NCBI GenBank assembly: GCA_902596165.1
Contig: CACJSU010000003.1
Span: 1 to 64,000 of the forward strand
Direction: 5' to 3'
Length of the DNA stretch: 64,000 nt
DNA from: an uncultured SAR86 cluster bacterium
GTDB taxonomy: Bacteria; Pseudomonadota; Gammaproteobacteria; Magnimaribacterales; D2472
Shown piece by piece: positions 1-9,918 of the stretch (its first letter is position 1; the number at the start of each line of letters is the position of its first letter). The translations under genes and the position numbers were made by a program. The notes under the pieces were generated by a model, which worked only from the letters and a program-made list of their open reading frames with translations, searched no databases and was not told the DNA's origin.

Positions 1-2073
1 AAGAAGATTTCAAAAAAATGGAATAAAACTAAATTCTTTAAGGCTAAACAAATTGAACAAAATCAAAGATTTAAATCTTTTGATTCCACTGAATTCAGCC
101 TTGAGCCAGATCTTAAAGAGTCTCCAGGTTGCTTGCGAGATTTTCAAACTGCTTTTTGGATACTGGAGCATTGCTTTGAAATTAAGCAATTGCAAGACTG
201 TGTAACAGCAAAAATGTTTTCAAAAAATGAAATAAATAGCATCAATGAATCTTACGCACACATTAAAACTCTAAGATTTTTTATTAACCTCGAAAGTAGC
301 ACGAACCGAATTAGCTTTGAGAATCAACTGCAGCTTGCCAAAAAAGCTAAACTCAAACCCTCTATAAAATCTTCTGCGGTAGAGAAATTCATGAGAGCAT
401 TTTTCTTACATGCTTCTAACCTATCAGACTTTAATGAACTTGTTTTTCAAGCATACAACGATCAATTAACTGTTCTCAAAAGGCCATACACAAAAAATTA
501 TTATATTTTTAAAGATCGACTTGGAATTGCAGATAGCATTGATCTCTCCAAGAGGCCTGAATTAATTTTAGATAGCTTGATCCAAGTTGGAAAACTCAAA
601 AAAATTAATGGTCTCGATTTTAAATCCATCAGAAAAATAAAAGTATCTTTGTCCAAGATTGATCCTGGGTATTTTTTATTACCTGCAGCTGGATCTCAAT
701 TTCTTCAAATACTTAAATCCACCACAAATCTTTCCACCATACTCAAAAAACTTAAGCAACTAGGTTTAATGAGGTTGCTGATTCCTGAATTTGGAGAAAT
801 TGAAGGTCAAATGCAGTTTGATATGTTTCATGTATATACAGTTGATGAGCATACTTTCAAGGTAGTGAGAAACATGAGGCAAATGCAAATTGGAAAAGTG
901 GATCAATCAATGCAAATTGAACAAGAGCTTATTAATAAACTACCAAAGATTGAGCTTTTATATCTTGCAGGAATTTTTCATGATCTTGGAAAAGGTAAAG
1001 GTGGAGACCATTCTGAGATAGGGGAAAAGATAGTTGAGAGATTCTGCAAAAGGTTAAATTTTTCTATTCATGATACCGAGCTATTATGTTGGCTTGTAAA
1101 AAACCATCTCATAATGTCTTCTATATCACAAAAGACTGATGTGCATGATCCTGAAACAATCATCAATTTTACTAAAAATGTAAATACCATCGAAAAACTG
1201 AATTATATTTACATGCTAACCATCAATGATATAAGAGGCACTAATCCAACCCTATGGAACTCATGGAAGCATGATTTATTAAAGCAACTTTTCATGTCAT
1301 CCAGGAGAAGGTTGAATCTTAAGGAAGTGCAATCCAATCAATCAATTGTTAATGAAAGAAAAACTGAGTCAGCAAATGCAATTAAGCAAGGACGTGATTT
1401 ATTAAATGAAGTATGGGGGCAGTTACCTAATGCTTATTTTTCTAAGTATCAACTAGCGCAACTTACAAACCAAGCAAAGACCCTGGCTAAATCTAAAGGA
1501 AAAACATCTGTCTTTGTAAATACTAGAAAAAATCTTATCGAAATATTCATCTTTACACCTAATCAAGCAGGTTTATTTCTAAAAACTGTTCGAAGCTTTG
1601 AACAGCTCTCATTAGAAACAATTGATTCAGATATTCATACGACAAAAGATGGAAAATATGCAATGAACACTTTTATTTGTAAGCATAAAATCCTTGGTGC
1701 TAATTTAATCCAAAGGGATATTCAAAACATTGAACAAAAAATCATTAACGCAATATCTTCAGAGAATTTTAAAGCAACTGTTAAATCAAAATCAGCACAT
1801 AAAAAAGTTTTTGAATACCCTACCAGAGTAAACGTTTCTCCTTCAAAAAAGAGAGATGCTAGTTTGATAACTATAGAGACCTTAGATCAACCAAATTTAC
1901 TCTCCAAAGTTGCAAACATATTTTTAGAGCATGGTATCAGCATTGACTCAGCAAGAATTACAACTCTTGGAGAAAAAGTGGAGGATAATTTCACTGTGAT
2001 TGATGAGAAAACTAAATTATGCATTTCTCAAAGCAAAACTAATCAGTTGCAAAAGAAGCTAAAGAACCTTTAA
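1..2073 (+). CDS. glnD: Bifunctional uridylyltransferase/uridylyl-removing enzyme GlnD (5' part outside window)
   Basis: GlnD senses glutamine and uridylylates or de-uridylylates PII proteins, controlling nitrogen assimilation. The reading frame is open from base 1, so the track start at 133 (a TTG inside the conserved segment ESPGCLRDFQ) is not the real start; roughly the first 200 residues with the nucleotidyltransferase core lie outside the window. Visible are the post-catalytic LKESPGCLRD segment (GlnD normally has two glycines here, so the Cys is a variant), an HD hydrolase domain with LAGIFHDLGKG near in-window residue 322, and two C-terminal ACT domains (about 504-570 and 622-690) that bind glutamine. 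Neighbouring dapD matches the common gammaproteobacterial order glnD-dapD. The 3' end is complete. The gap to dapD is 38 bp, so cotranscription is possible. Confidence 0.95.
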   Translation, partial: KKISKKWNKTKFFKAKQIEQNQRFKSFDSTEFSLEPDLKESPGCLRDFQTAFWILEHCFEIKQLQDCVTAKMFSKNEINSINESYAHIKTLRFFINLESSTNRISFENQLQLAKKAKLKPSIKSSAVEKFMRAFFLHASNLSDFNELVFQAYNDQLTVLKRPYTKNYYIFKDRLGIADSIDLSKRPELILDSLIQVGKLKKINGLDFKSIRKIKVSLSKIDPGYFLLPAAGSQFLQILKSTTNLSTILKKLKQLGLMRLLIPEFGEIEGQMQFDMFHVYTVDEHTFKVVRNMRQMQIGKVDQSMQIEQELINKLPKIELLYLAGIFHDLGKGKGGDHSEIGEKIVERFCKRLNFSIHDTELLCWLVKNHLIMSSISQKTDVHDPETIINFTKNVNTIEKLNYIYMLTINDIRGTNPTLWNSWKHDLLKQLFMSSRRRLNLKEVQSNQSIVNERKTESANAIKQGRDLLNEVWGQLPNAYFSKYQLAQLTNQAKTLAKSKGKTSVFVNTRKNLIEIFIFTPNQAGLFLKTVRSFEQLSLETIDSDIHTTKDGKYAMNTFICKHKILGANLIQRDIQNIEQKIINAISSENFKATVKSKSAHKKVFEYPTRVNVSPSKKRDASLITIETLDQPNLLSKVANIFLEHGISIDSARITTLGEKVEDNFTVIDEKTKLCISQSKTNQLQKKLKNL

Positions 2074-2111
2074 GCTCTGCAAATAAAAATAAGACTGCCT
2101 ATAATAAGCAT

Positions 2112-3119
2112 ATGAATAACTTCCCTTTAATTGGCCTTGGCATTGCTACCAAAGGTACCTCAGGCAAAATATTGGATACCTTTTATCCGTGCATTAGTTT
2201 CAAAAATGGTGCAGATCAAATCAGCCTAATGTATGAGAAGTGGGATGCCTTAATGAATCAAGATGTGACTGAAATTAAAGATGTTGCTCAGCTCAATCTG
2301 CAAGATGAAAATTTAAAAACAGCCATAGATAATCTTGATAAAAGTAAAACTTTAGTCTTATGCAGAATTCTAGATAACCATCCAATTAAAAGCATTGAAG
2401 AAGCATATTTAAAGCTGCATCTAATTTCATATAAGCACTTTTTACCCAATTCATTAAATCTTGATAACCTTTTTGATTGTCTTTTAAATTTAGTCTGGAC
2501 TAACCAGGGACCAATAGAGCTAGATGAGATTGAAGAAAAAATTCTTTCTGCAAAAATAAATAATCAGTCGCTTGAAATTAAATCGATTGATAAATTTCCT
2601 TGCTTAACTGACTATATTATTCCTCCAGGAGTTCGTATTGCAGATGCAAGCAGAGTCAGGCTTGGAGCATACTTAAGTGAAGGAACAACGGTTATGCATG
2701 AAGGTTTTGTAAATTTCAATGCAGGGACACTTGGTTCAGCAATGATAGAAGGAAGAATCTCTGCAGGGGTTGTGGTTGGCAAAAACTCAGATTTAGGAGG
2801 TGGCTGCAGCACAATGGGAACTCTTTCAGGGGGTAACAATGTAAAAATATCCATTGGTGAAAATTGTCTCCTTGGTGCAAATTCTGGATTAGGAATACCA
2901 ATAGGTGACAATTGTATTGTTGAAGCAGGACTCTATTTAACAAGTGGATCAAAAATTACAGCTTATAATTCTGATAATGAGAGCGGGTCTATTGTTAAGG
3001 CATCAGAGCTTGCAGGACAAGATAATTTATTATTTATTAGAAACTCTCAAAGTGGAGCTATTGAAGCAAGAATTAACTCTAAATCATTAGCATTAAACCC
3101 AACTCTTCATAAAAACTAA
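2112..3119 (+). CDS. dapD: 2,3,4,5-tetrahydropyridine-2,6-dicarboxylate N-succinyltransferase DapD
   Basis: Transfers succinyl from succinyl-CoA to tetrahydrodipicolinate in the succinylase branch of diaminopimelate/lysine synthesis. The 335 aa length and sequence resemble the long Pseudomonas/actinobacterial-type DapD (about 340 aa) rather than the 274 aa E. coli enzyme. Residues ~170-300 form a left-handed beta-helix of hexapeptide turns (IPPGVRIADASRVRLGAY..., then repeated GENCLLGANSGLGIPIGDN turns), typical of the acyltransferase fold. It lies between glnD and dapE, with only 6 bp before dapE, so dapD-dapE is a functional pair. The start ATG at 2112 fits the spacing after glnD. Confidence 0.93.
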   Translation: MNNFPLIGLGIATKGTSGKILDTFYPCISFKNGADQISLMYEKWDALMNQDVTEIKDVAQLNLQDENLKTAIDNLDKSKTLVLCRILDNHPIKSIEEAYLKLHLISYKHFLPNSLNLDNLFDCLLNLVWTNQGPIELDEIEEKILSAKINNQSLEIKSIDKFPCLTDYIIPPGVRIADASRVRLGAYLSEGTTVMHEGFVNFNAGTLGSAMIEGRISAGVVVGKNSDLGGGCSTMGTLSGGNNVKISIGENCLLGANSGLGIPIGDNCIVEAGLYLTSGSKITAYNSDNESGSIVKASELAGQDNLLFIRNSQSGAIEARINSKSLALNPTLHKN

Positions 3120-3125
3120 AAAACT

Positions 3126-4262
3126 ATGTCTGCTCTAGAACTCGCTCAATCACTCATTAAAATAAAATCTATCTCTCCAAAAGATGGGGGTTGTTTTGAA
3201 CTTATAGAAGCAGAGTTAACTCCCTTAGGCTTTCAAATAGAGAGAATTCCAGAGTTGAATTGTGAGACGCTATTAGCAAAGTATGGCGATTCAGGAAAAG
3301 TGTTTTGCTATCTTGGGCATACTGATGTTGTGCCATCTGGGCCAGAAGAAGAATGGACTTCACATCCTTTTGAAGCAAATGTTATTGATGGAGAGTTGAT
3401 AGGTAGAGGGGCAGCAGATATGAAAGGCAGTGTTGCCGCCTTTGTCCAATCAGTAAAAAATTTTTTATCTGATAACCCAACACCTAATTTTCAAATATGG
3501 ATAATGCTAACTAGCAACGAAGAAGGTGAGCCAGCTGATGGAAAAATCAATACCTTAATGGACTCTCTTACCAAGCAAAATCAGTTTATTGATTACTGCT
3601 TAGTTGGTGAGGCTAGCTCATCTGATAATGTTGGAGATGTCTTAAGAGTCGGCCGCAGAGGATCTTTAAGTGGGAGGCTTAAATTAATCGGTAAACAGGG
3701 ACATGTTGCATACCCCCAAAAAGTTTTAAGCCCTATTTTAGAGGTAGGACCTATTATCAATGAACTCAACCAAGTTATTTGGGATGAAGGAAATGAACAG
3801 TTCGATTCAACATCGTTTCAAATTTCAAATATTGATTCTGGGACTGGAGCTACAAATGTTGTTCCAGGACATTTAAACATGCTCTTTAATTTTAGGTTTT
3901 CTCCAGAATCGAGCCAGGAATCACTCAAAGAAAGATTTATTCAAATTTTAGAAAAATCAAAATGTTCCTTTGAAATAGATTGGACTTTAAATGCTCAGCC
4001 GTATTTAACAAAAAAAACTGAATTGCTTTCTATTATTCAATCGGCTTTAAAAATGATAAATGGCAAGGAAGCAATCATCGATAATGGCGGAGGAACATCC
4101 GATGGGAGATGGGTTTCACCATCGGGCTCAGAGGTTATTGAACTAGGGCCAAGAAATCAAACCATTCACAAGATAGATGAAAAAATCTCTTTAGCAGACT
4201 TGGCATTGCTGCAAGAGATTTACCAACAGATTCTTGTTGAAACTAATAATCAAGCAAGCTAA
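3126..4262 (+). CDS. dapE: Succinyl-diaminopimelate desuccinylase DapE
   Basis: Zinc M20-family amidohydrolase that removes succinate from N-succinyl-LL-diaminopimelate, two steps after DapD. The metal site is visible: GHTDVVPSG near residue 65 (His and Asp ligands), GRGAADMKGS near 97 (bridging Asp) and NEEGEPADG near 131 (catalytic and ligand Glu). The central dimerisation domain is followed by the returning C-terminal catalytic segment, ending with HKIDEKISL. At 378 aa it is normal for the family (~375 aa). It forms a tight pair with dapD. The aminotransferase DapC is not in the window. The gene converges on the POT transporter with only 6 bp between the stop codons. Confidence 0.95.
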   Translation: MSALELAQSLIKIKSISPKDGGCFELIEAELTPLGFQIERIPELNCETLLAKYGDSGKVFCYLGHTDVVPSGPEEEWTSHPFEANVIDGELIGRGAADMKGSVAAFVQSVKNFLSDNPTPNFQIWIMLTSNEEGEPADGKINTLMDSLTKQNQFIDYCLVGEASSSDNVGDVLRVGRRGSLSGRLKLIGKQGHVAYPQKVLSPILEVGPIINELNQVIWDEGNEQFDSTSFQISNIDSGTGATNVVPGHLNMLFNFRFSPESSQESLKERFIQILEKSKCSFEIDWTLNAQPYLTKKTELLSIIQSALKMINGKEAIIDNGGGTSDGRWVSPSGSEVIELGPRNQTIHKIDEKISLADLALLQEIYQQILVETNNQAS

Positions 4263-4268
4263 AAACAT

Positions 4269-5735
4269 TTAATCTTTTGCTGTTTTAATAACAAAAGATA
4301 GTGCAATTAACGCAACAGCAATGACCAGATAATACTGGATCATAAATTCAAAAACTGGTGATATAGTCTCAAGCCCACCATCCAAGGCCTCTCCTCCAAG
4401 CAATCCTGCAAGAACTCCTCCAATTGCGCTTGCTAAGAACCATAAACCAAACATCTGACCCATGTAACGCTTGGGGCCATAACGAGAAAATGCTGATAAG
4501 CCAATTGGCGATAAGGCTAATTCACCCCAAGTTTGAAACAAGTATGTTAGTAACAGCCATTGCATGCCTACAGGAGATGATTCAAGAGCGATTTTTACAG
4601 CAACAATCATTACAAGAAAGCTTAATGCCATAAACAAAAGTCCAATTGCAAATTTAATTGGTAATGATGGATCTAAATTTTTTCTAGCTAATTGTGCCCA
4701 AATCCCAGCAAAGATTGGGGCAAATAAAACAACAATTACAGGATTTGCGAACTGCAACCATCCAACTGGAATCTCATATCCTGCAATAGACAAATCTGTA
4801 TAGTCTCTTGCAAAAATATTTAATGAGCCTGCTGATTGGTCAAAACCGGACCAAAAAGCAGCAGCCCCTATAAAGAGTAGAAATAAGAGTATTAAATTTT
4901 TTCTTTCAGCAGCATTTAGTCCTGCAAAAAGAAACAAATAAATAAAATACAAGCCAGCAATAACTGTAAGAAAATATGCAAATTGCTCAGCAAAGAATCT
5001 TGGATCAATGGTAAAAAAACCAAGGAGGCCCGCTCCGATGACCATAAACATTCCGACAAGCGATACTTTTAAATAGTTAGTAAGCTTTTTGCGCTTATCA
5101 TCTGACATTTCGTTAGGATGCATACCAGCATCCCCCAATAGATGTCTGTGTTTGATATATTGAATGACACCAAAAGTCATCCCTATACCGGCAGCACCAA
5201 ATCCCCAATGCCATCCAATTTTCTCACCTAAATATGAGCAAATCAAAAATCCAAGTGTTGAGCCTATATTGATAGACATATAAAAAATGGTGTAGCCAGA
5301 ATCTCTCTTATCATCTTGACCCTCATATAACTGACCAACAATGGTGGAAATATTTCCCTTAAGAAGGCCTGTACCTAATACAACAAAAATCAAACCTAAG
5401 AAAAATGTCTGCTCAATAGGAATAGCTAAAGTAAAATGACCCAAGGCAATAATGAGAGCGCCTATTAATACAGCTTTTTGATGCCCTAAAATGTTATCTG
5501 CAATCCACCCTCCTGGAACAACCATAAAATAGACCATCCCAGAGTAAATACCATAAATTGCTTGGGACTCAATTTGGGACCAGCCTAGGCCAGGATTAAA
5601 GCCAGTAACTGCACCTGTCATGTATAAAACTAATAAAGCCCGCATTCCATAATAAGACATGCGCTCCCACATTTCAGTTAAAAATAGTGTTCTTAATCCA
5701 ATAGGATGCCCAAAAAAAGTATTACTTGTATTCAT
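4269..5735 (-). CDS. POT/PTR2-family proton-dependent oligopeptide transporter
   Basis: Inner-membrane proton symporter predicted to import di- and tripeptides. The family signature ExxERxxYYG is present at residues 21-30 (EMWERMSYYG), which carries the proton-coupling residues of helix 1. The rest is almost entirely hydrophobic, consistent with 12-14 membrane helices, and the 488 aa length is usual. The ATG at 5735 leaves a conventional N-terminus. It is divergent from the RDD gene and convergent with dapE. Substrate specificity within the POT family cannot be read from sequence, although peptide uptake would suit a heterotroph that also carries a leucyl aminopeptidase nearby. Confidence 0.9.
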   Translation of the reverse strand: MNTSNTFFGHPIGLRTLFLTEMWERMSYYGMRALLVLYMTGAVTGFNPGLGWSQIESQAIYGIYSGMVYFMVVPGGWIADNILGHQKAVLIGALIIALGHFTLAIPIEQTFFLGLIFVVLGTGLLKGNISTIVGQLYEGQDDKRDSGYTIFYMSINIGSTLGFLICSYLGEKIGWHWGFGAAGIGMTFGVIQYIKHRHLLGDAGMHPNEMSDDKRKKLTNYLKVSLVGMFMVIGAGLLGFFTIDPRFFAEQFAYFLTVIAGLYFIYLFLFAGLNAAERKNLILLFLLFIGAAAFWSGFDQSAGSLNIFARDYTDLSIAGYEIPVGWLQFANPVIVVLFAPIFAGIWAQLARKNLDPSLPIKFAIGLLFMALSFLVMIVAVKIALESSPVGMQWLLLTYLFQTWGELALSPIGLSAFSRYGPKRYMGQMFGLWFLASAIGGVLAGLLGGEALDGGLETISPVFEFMIQYYLVIAVALIALSFVIKTAKD

Positions 5736-5776
5736 ATTATTTGAGTTATGATTTATGGAGATACTATATCAAACTA

Positions 5777-6190
5777 ATGGAAAAAACACCTTACGTTGGA
5801 CCCTTTCTACGAATCATAGCTTCAGTCTATGACTTCTTTTTACTGCTTGGAGTTTGGTTTCTAGTAGGTTCATTAGCCCTATGGTTGAATGGTGGGGAAA
5901 TACTGAATCCAGTGCTTGGAAGCTTATTGGTATTTCTGAGTGGATGGGCCTTTTATGCATTTTTTTGGATGAAGAATGGGCAAACGCTTGGAATGCAAGT
6001 TTGGAAATATAAAATTGTTAATACAGATCAGAATCATGACCGAATCACCCTAAAACAAACCTTTCTGAGATATTTAGTAAACTGTGGAATGCTTGCACTG
6101 CTGGGTATGCCGTTATTTCTAATTTATGCAGATTCAAAAAAACTTGCGGTAAATGACATTCTTTCAAAAACTAAATTAGAAAAAATTTAA
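5777..6190 (+). CDS. RDD family membrane protein
   Basis: Small membrane protein with the RDD domain: an early Arg/Asp pair (FLRIIASVYDFF) and two to three hydrophobic helices, followed by the typical GQTLGMQVWKYKIV motif. Function is unknown for most members. I prefer the ATG at 5777 (MEKTPYVGPF..., 137 aa), because the track start at 5726 would run into the divergent POT gene start and adds a non-RDD N-terminus. No good Shine-Dalgarno sequence precedes 5777, so the start is not certain. The stop codon is immediately followed by the end of lptG on the other strand with no gap. Confidence 0.8.
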   Translation: MEKTPYVGPFLRIIASVYDFFLLLGVWFLVGSLALWLNGGEILNPVLGSLLVFLSGWAFYAFFWMKNGQTLGMQVWKYKIVNTDQNHDRITLKQTFLRYLVNCGMLALLGMPLFLIYADSKKLAVNDILSKTKLEKI

Positions 6191-7201
6191 CTAGATTCTC
6201 TGAAACTTATAGGCTCCGATTCCAACTAGAACCATGATTGGTAAAAGGTGCGCAATAAATATTGGCCACTGATATGTAAGAAATGATGCAACGCTCAAAT
6301 CTTTCATTAAGTCATAAATAAACCCAAGCGAAATACCTATTATTATTTGCCTACCGACTCCTCCCGAACGCACGCTATTAAACATGAGGCTGCCTGCTAA
6401 AAAGATTATTGCAAGAATTGAAACTGGCAACAGTGCCCTTGCATATATTAATGTATCAATTTTTTGTATATTTTTATCAGGCAGATAGGTTTTTTTAATA
6501 TCCAGCAATGAAAAAAAAGAAAAATTTTCTAATGCATTATTTGTTAGCATAAATGATGCAGGAAATTTTAAAGCCTGCTGAGTGTCTGTATCTTCAATAA
6601 ATAATTGGCCATTCTCTATTCTGCCTTCTTCATAATTAGCAAATGAGGTCACTCTTTGCTGATCATTAAATTCTATGATTTGAATTGCCTGAACCTGCTT
6701 ATCATTTAAGCGACTTAAGCCAATTAAATTTCTGCTTGCCATCTCCCATTGGATTGCTTCAGCAGATTGAATGGGTTGACTAAGAGTATTAGATTTTTTT
6801 GACAGATCTAAAAATAGCGTTTCATCAAGAAAGATTAATGCCAAAGACAATATAATTGGACCCAATCCTGATATTAATACGATTTTTAAAGGCGAAAACC
6901 CTGCTGATCGCAAAAAGACTAAATTACCCTGTTGATTAAATATCGAAAGTGCGATCAATGTGCCGATAAGCATTGAGCTCTCAAGGTACTGCATCCCTTT
7001 ATGCAATTGTTCATAGAGAACAGTATTAAATATCACGGAAAGAGTTTGATTTATTGATAGATTCTCAAGCTCCATGACTAAGGTCACTGAGAAATCAAGG
7101 AATAACATTACCATCCACACCAAAGCTGAAATAAGAAAACTTCTTTTTATAAGGTGTATAGAATAGGTATTAAAAATATCTTTAATCACGAGCTTAACCA
7201 A
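6191..7201 (-). CDS. lptG: LPS export permease LptG
   Basis: One of the two permease subunits of the LptB2FG ABC transporter that extracts lipopolysaccharide from the inner membrane and feeds the Lpt bridge. The 336 aa protein has the YjgP/YjgQ family layout: an N-terminal helix block, a periplasmic beta-jellyroll region (about 130-240, rich in charged residues) and C-terminal helices. It follows lptF and overlaps it by 16 nt, which implies translational coupling. LptF and LptG are paralogous; I assign the second gene as LptG by operon order and its N-terminus. Confidence 0.87.
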   Translation of the reverse strand: MVKLVIKDIFNTYSIHLIKRSFLISALVWMVMLFLDFSVTLVMELENLSINQTLSVIFNTVLYEQLHKGMQYLESSMLIGTLIALSIFNQQGNLVFLRSAGFSPLKIVLISGLGPIILSLALIFLDETLFLDLSKKSNTLSQPIQSAEAIQWEMASRNLIGLSRLNDKQVQAIQIIEFNDQQRVTSFANYEEGRIENGQLFIEDTDTQQALKFPASFMLTNNALENFSFFSLLDIKKTYLPDKNIQKIDTLIYARALLPVSILAIIFLAGSLMFNSVRSGGVGRQIIIGISLGFIYDLMKDLSVASFLTYQWPIFIAHLLPIMVLVGIGAYKFQRI

Positions 7202-8313
7202 ACTAAAAGAAAGAATATTAAAAAGATAATTAAAACTGTTTTTAATCTTGAGTTAGTGAAGAGGTTTTTAAATGCGATCCTTCCATCAAGCCAAAAGAGC
7301 AAAGTTCCAAAAAATAAAAACACTAAATGCACAGGCCATAGGAAGTGATAAAAAAGGTTTGAGCTTCCTGCATAGCTTTCTCTGAATGCTACTAAAACAC
7401 TTAAGTAAAATATATAAATTAATACACCTGTAACAAGGCTACCTTCCCTACCTGATCTAGGGTTTTCTTTACCAAAGACAAAACTGAGTAACATTAAAGC
7501 TAATAGCATGATTGGTATGCTGGCATTCCATTGATTCTGAATAAAATTAGATTGGTTTTTATAATCAAGTAATTTAGAAAGAGTTAGGGGATTGCTAGTT
7601 GCCAAACCAATGTCAATAGAGTGGGTTAAATCTTTAAAAGAAGCGTCTATTTGATTGGGACTATTTAAGTCTGGATATATAGATCCACTTTTAAAATTTA
7701 AGATCATGTTGCCAGCCTCATTAGAAATTTCCAGCTCCTTAGCCTTAATAATTGATAAAGCAGGGTCATCTTGAACAAAAAACGTTACTCCTGTCATTTG
7801 ATCGCCATTATAGGATTCAAAATAAAGATAGCTTCCAACCCCATCAAGATTAATCAAGGCATTAGGCTGCATCATTGAAAGTTTGTCTTCATATGATTGC
7901 TCAGCTATAAGGTCCTTAGATAGAGCTTTTCCATATGGCGCTAGATAAATACTTATTATCGAGCAAGCAGCCAAAACGACTAAAAAAAAAGGCGTGATAT
8001 GCTTAATCAATCTTAGCCTAGACACACCAGCAGAAAAGTAAGCATAGATTCCATTGGTATTATAGAGCTCTGAGATAACAAGCAAGAGACTCAGAAAAAA
8101 CGCAAAAGGTATCAACAGTGCTAAAAAATCAGGTAATCTAAGAAGAATTACCATAAAAATAATATCTGGATTCAAACTGCCTGCTGCAGCTTGCTCAAAA
8201 TAACCGACAAGTCTTGATGAAAAAATTAATGCTGTCAGGATAAATAGTATTGCAAAAAAGCCTTTAAAAATTTGAGAATTTAAATGAATTGCAAGAATAT
8301 TCTTTTTATACAT
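7186..8313 (-). CDS. lptF: LPS export permease LptF
   Basis: Partner permease of LptG in the LptB2FGCA lipopolysaccharide transport machine. The 375 aa sequence has the family pattern: N-terminal helices (FAILFILTALIFSSRLVGYF, then IIFMVILLRLPDFLALLIPFAF), a periplasmic domain (about 150-260) and three C-terminal helices. It is divergent from pepA across 66 bp, exactly the lptG-lptF / pepA arrangement conserved in gammaproteobacteria. The start ATG at 8313 gives a normal N-terminus (MYKKNILAIHLNSQIFKGF). Confidence 0.9.
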   Translation of the reverse strand: MYKKNILAIHLNSQIFKGFFAILFILTALIFSSRLVGYFEQAAAGSLNPDIIFMVILLRLPDFLALLIPFAFFLSLLLVISELYNTNGIYAYFSAGVSRLRLIKHITPFFLVVLAACSIISIYLAPYGKALSKDLIAEQSYEDKLSMMQPNALINLDGVGSYLYFESYNGDQMTGVTFFVQDDPALSIIKAKELEISNEAGNMILNFKSGSIYPDLNSPNQIDASFKDLTHSIDIGLATSNPLTLSKLLDYKNQSNFIQNQWNASIPIMLLALMLLSFVFGKENPRSGREGSLVTGVLIYIFYLSVLVAFRESYAGSSNLFYHFLWPVHLVFLFFGTLLFWLDGRIAFKNLFTNSRLKTVLIIFLIFFLLVWLSS

Positions 8314-8379
8314 GCCTTTAGCGATCTTGATGCATTACAATAAATATCTTATCAGTAATTTTTATCAGGAGTATGGTTT

Positions 8380-9894
8380 ATGGCTTACAAAGTCCTATCA
8401 AGTCTAAGTGCAAACAATGTTAATTCTGCAGATCTATTAAAAATTAAGACAGATCTCTTAATTATTGCAGTTAATAAAAAAACATCAGCGGCAGCTGAGC
8501 TCAAAGAACTGCAATCAAGCGCTCAATCATTAATCAAAGAGTCGATAAAAGAAATTAATAGCGGCTCAAGAAAATCAATTTTTCTTCCAGCTCCAGCTAA
8601 AGTTGCAGCTAAAAATATTCTGCTGATCAAAGAACCGGATCCTAAAGCAGCGAGCTTTTTGGTGCTGCGTTATTATGAAGAGATCATGGGCTTGATCAAA
8701 TCAGCCAAAGCAAAGGACTTTGCATATCTGATGAGTTCAACTACTTCAAAAGATTTCGATTTGACTTGGGCTGCTGAAGTTGCAGCAAGAACGTTTGAAG
8801 CTGCAGCCTATACTTTCAATGCAACAAAAAATAAAACTGCAAAGCCTGTTACAGTGAAAAAAGGCACTCTTTTATTTGCTGGTTTAACTCCAGCAAAATT
8901 AAAATCAGTTAGAGCTGCGGTAAAACTTGGCCATGCTGTTGGTGAAGGAATGAATGCTACAAAATATCTTGGTGACTTGCCTGCAAACCATTGCACGCCA
9001 AGGATTATTGAACGCAAAACAAAAGCCTTAAAAAAAGATTTTCCAGCTCTAAAAATTTCCAGTCTCAATGAGAAAGATATGGAGCGACTAAAAATGGGGT
9101 CTTATTTATCAGTTGGTAGAGGCAGTGATGAGCCGTCTAGAATGATGACCATTGAATACAGAGGTGGCGCAAAGGATAAACAACCCATAGTGCTAGTAGG
9201 CAAAGGAATTACATTTGATACCGGAGGGATCTCAATTAAGCCAAGTCCTGCTATGGATGAAATGAAATGGGACATGTGTGGAGCTGCATCTGTGTTTGGA
9301 ATTATGCAAACGCTAGCAAGACTAAAAGCCAAAGTGAATGTTGTCGGCTTGCTAGTTTGTGCAGAAAATATGCCTTCTGCTCATGCTACTAAACCTGGCG
9401 ATGTAGTAACCTCCATGTCAGGTCAAACCATCGAGATATTGAATACTGATGCTGAGGGCAGATTGGTGCTATGCGATGCATTAACTTATTCAAAGAAATT
9501 TAAGCCCAGTCATGTAATTGATATGGCAACTCTAACTGGAGCTGTGGTTATTGCACTTGGTAGTCCTGCTACTGAAGTGATGGCCAATAACCAACCTCTT
9601 GCTGACAAAATTTTAGCTGCTGGAGAAAAATCTGGTGACAGGGCTTGGCAACTTCCTCTGTGGGAAGAATATGCACATTGCACCAAAACCAACTTTGCAG
9701 ACCTTGCAAATATTGGTGGCGGGAGAGAGGCTGGAACTATTCATGCTGCTTCTTTCCTATCTAACTTCACGAAAGACTTTAAATGGGCCCACATGGACAT
9801 TGCTGCAAGTGCTTGGAATGGTGGCGCTAAAAAAGGTGGCACTGGTAGACCGGTTCCATTGTTAGCTGAATTAATTTTAAATGGAAATTTATAA
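8380..9894 (+). CDS. pepA: Cytosol (leucyl) aminopeptidase PepA
   Basis: M17-family dinuclear-metal aminopeptidase that releases N-terminal residues from peptides in the cytoplasm; in E. coli the homologue also binds DNA. The family signature NTDAEGRL is at residues 355-362, and the metal-binding VGKGITFDTGG segment lies around residue 274. The N-terminal macro-like domain (first ~170 residues) is more divergent and Lys/Ala-rich. Length 504 aa is standard. A clear ribosome binding site AGGAG (8367-8371) precedes the ATG. valS follows after only 24 bp, with no holC between. Confidence 0.95.
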   Translation: MAYKVLSSLSANNVNSADLLKIKTDLLIIAVNKKTSAAAELKELQSSAQSLIKESIKEINSGSRKSIFLPAPAKVAAKNILLIKEPDPKAASFLVLRYYEEIMGLIKSAKAKDFAYLMSSTTSKDFDLTWAAEVAARTFEAAAYTFNATKNKTAKPVTVKKGTLLFAGLTPAKLKSVRAAVKLGHAVGEGMNATKYLGDLPANHCTPRIIERKTKALKKDFPALKISSLNEKDMERLKMGSYLSVGRGSDEPSRMMTIEYRGGAKDKQPIVLVGKGITFDTGGISIKPSPAMDEMKWDMCGAASVFGIMQTLARLKAKVNVVGLLVCAENMPSAHATKPGDVVTSMSGQTIEILNTDAEGRLVLCDALTYSKKFKPSHVIDMATLTGAVVIALGSPATEVMANNQPLADKILAAGEKSGDRAWQLPLWEEYAHCTKTNFADLANIGGGREAGTIHAASFLSNFTKDFKWAHMDIAASAWNGGAKKGGTGRPVPLLAELILNGNL

Positions 9895-9918
9895 GACTTT
9901 TATAGATCTTAATAGTTA

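Noticed and set aside
133-2073. TTG at 133 as the start of a 646 aa gene
   Set aside because: The frame is open to base 1, and residues before 133 continue the GlnD sequence; the gene is cut by the window edge, not short or broken.
4270-4300. CTTTTG...CAAAAG inverted repeat at the dapE/POT junction as a terminator
   Set aside because: Weak AT stem inside the POT coding sequence and no T-tract on the dapE side.
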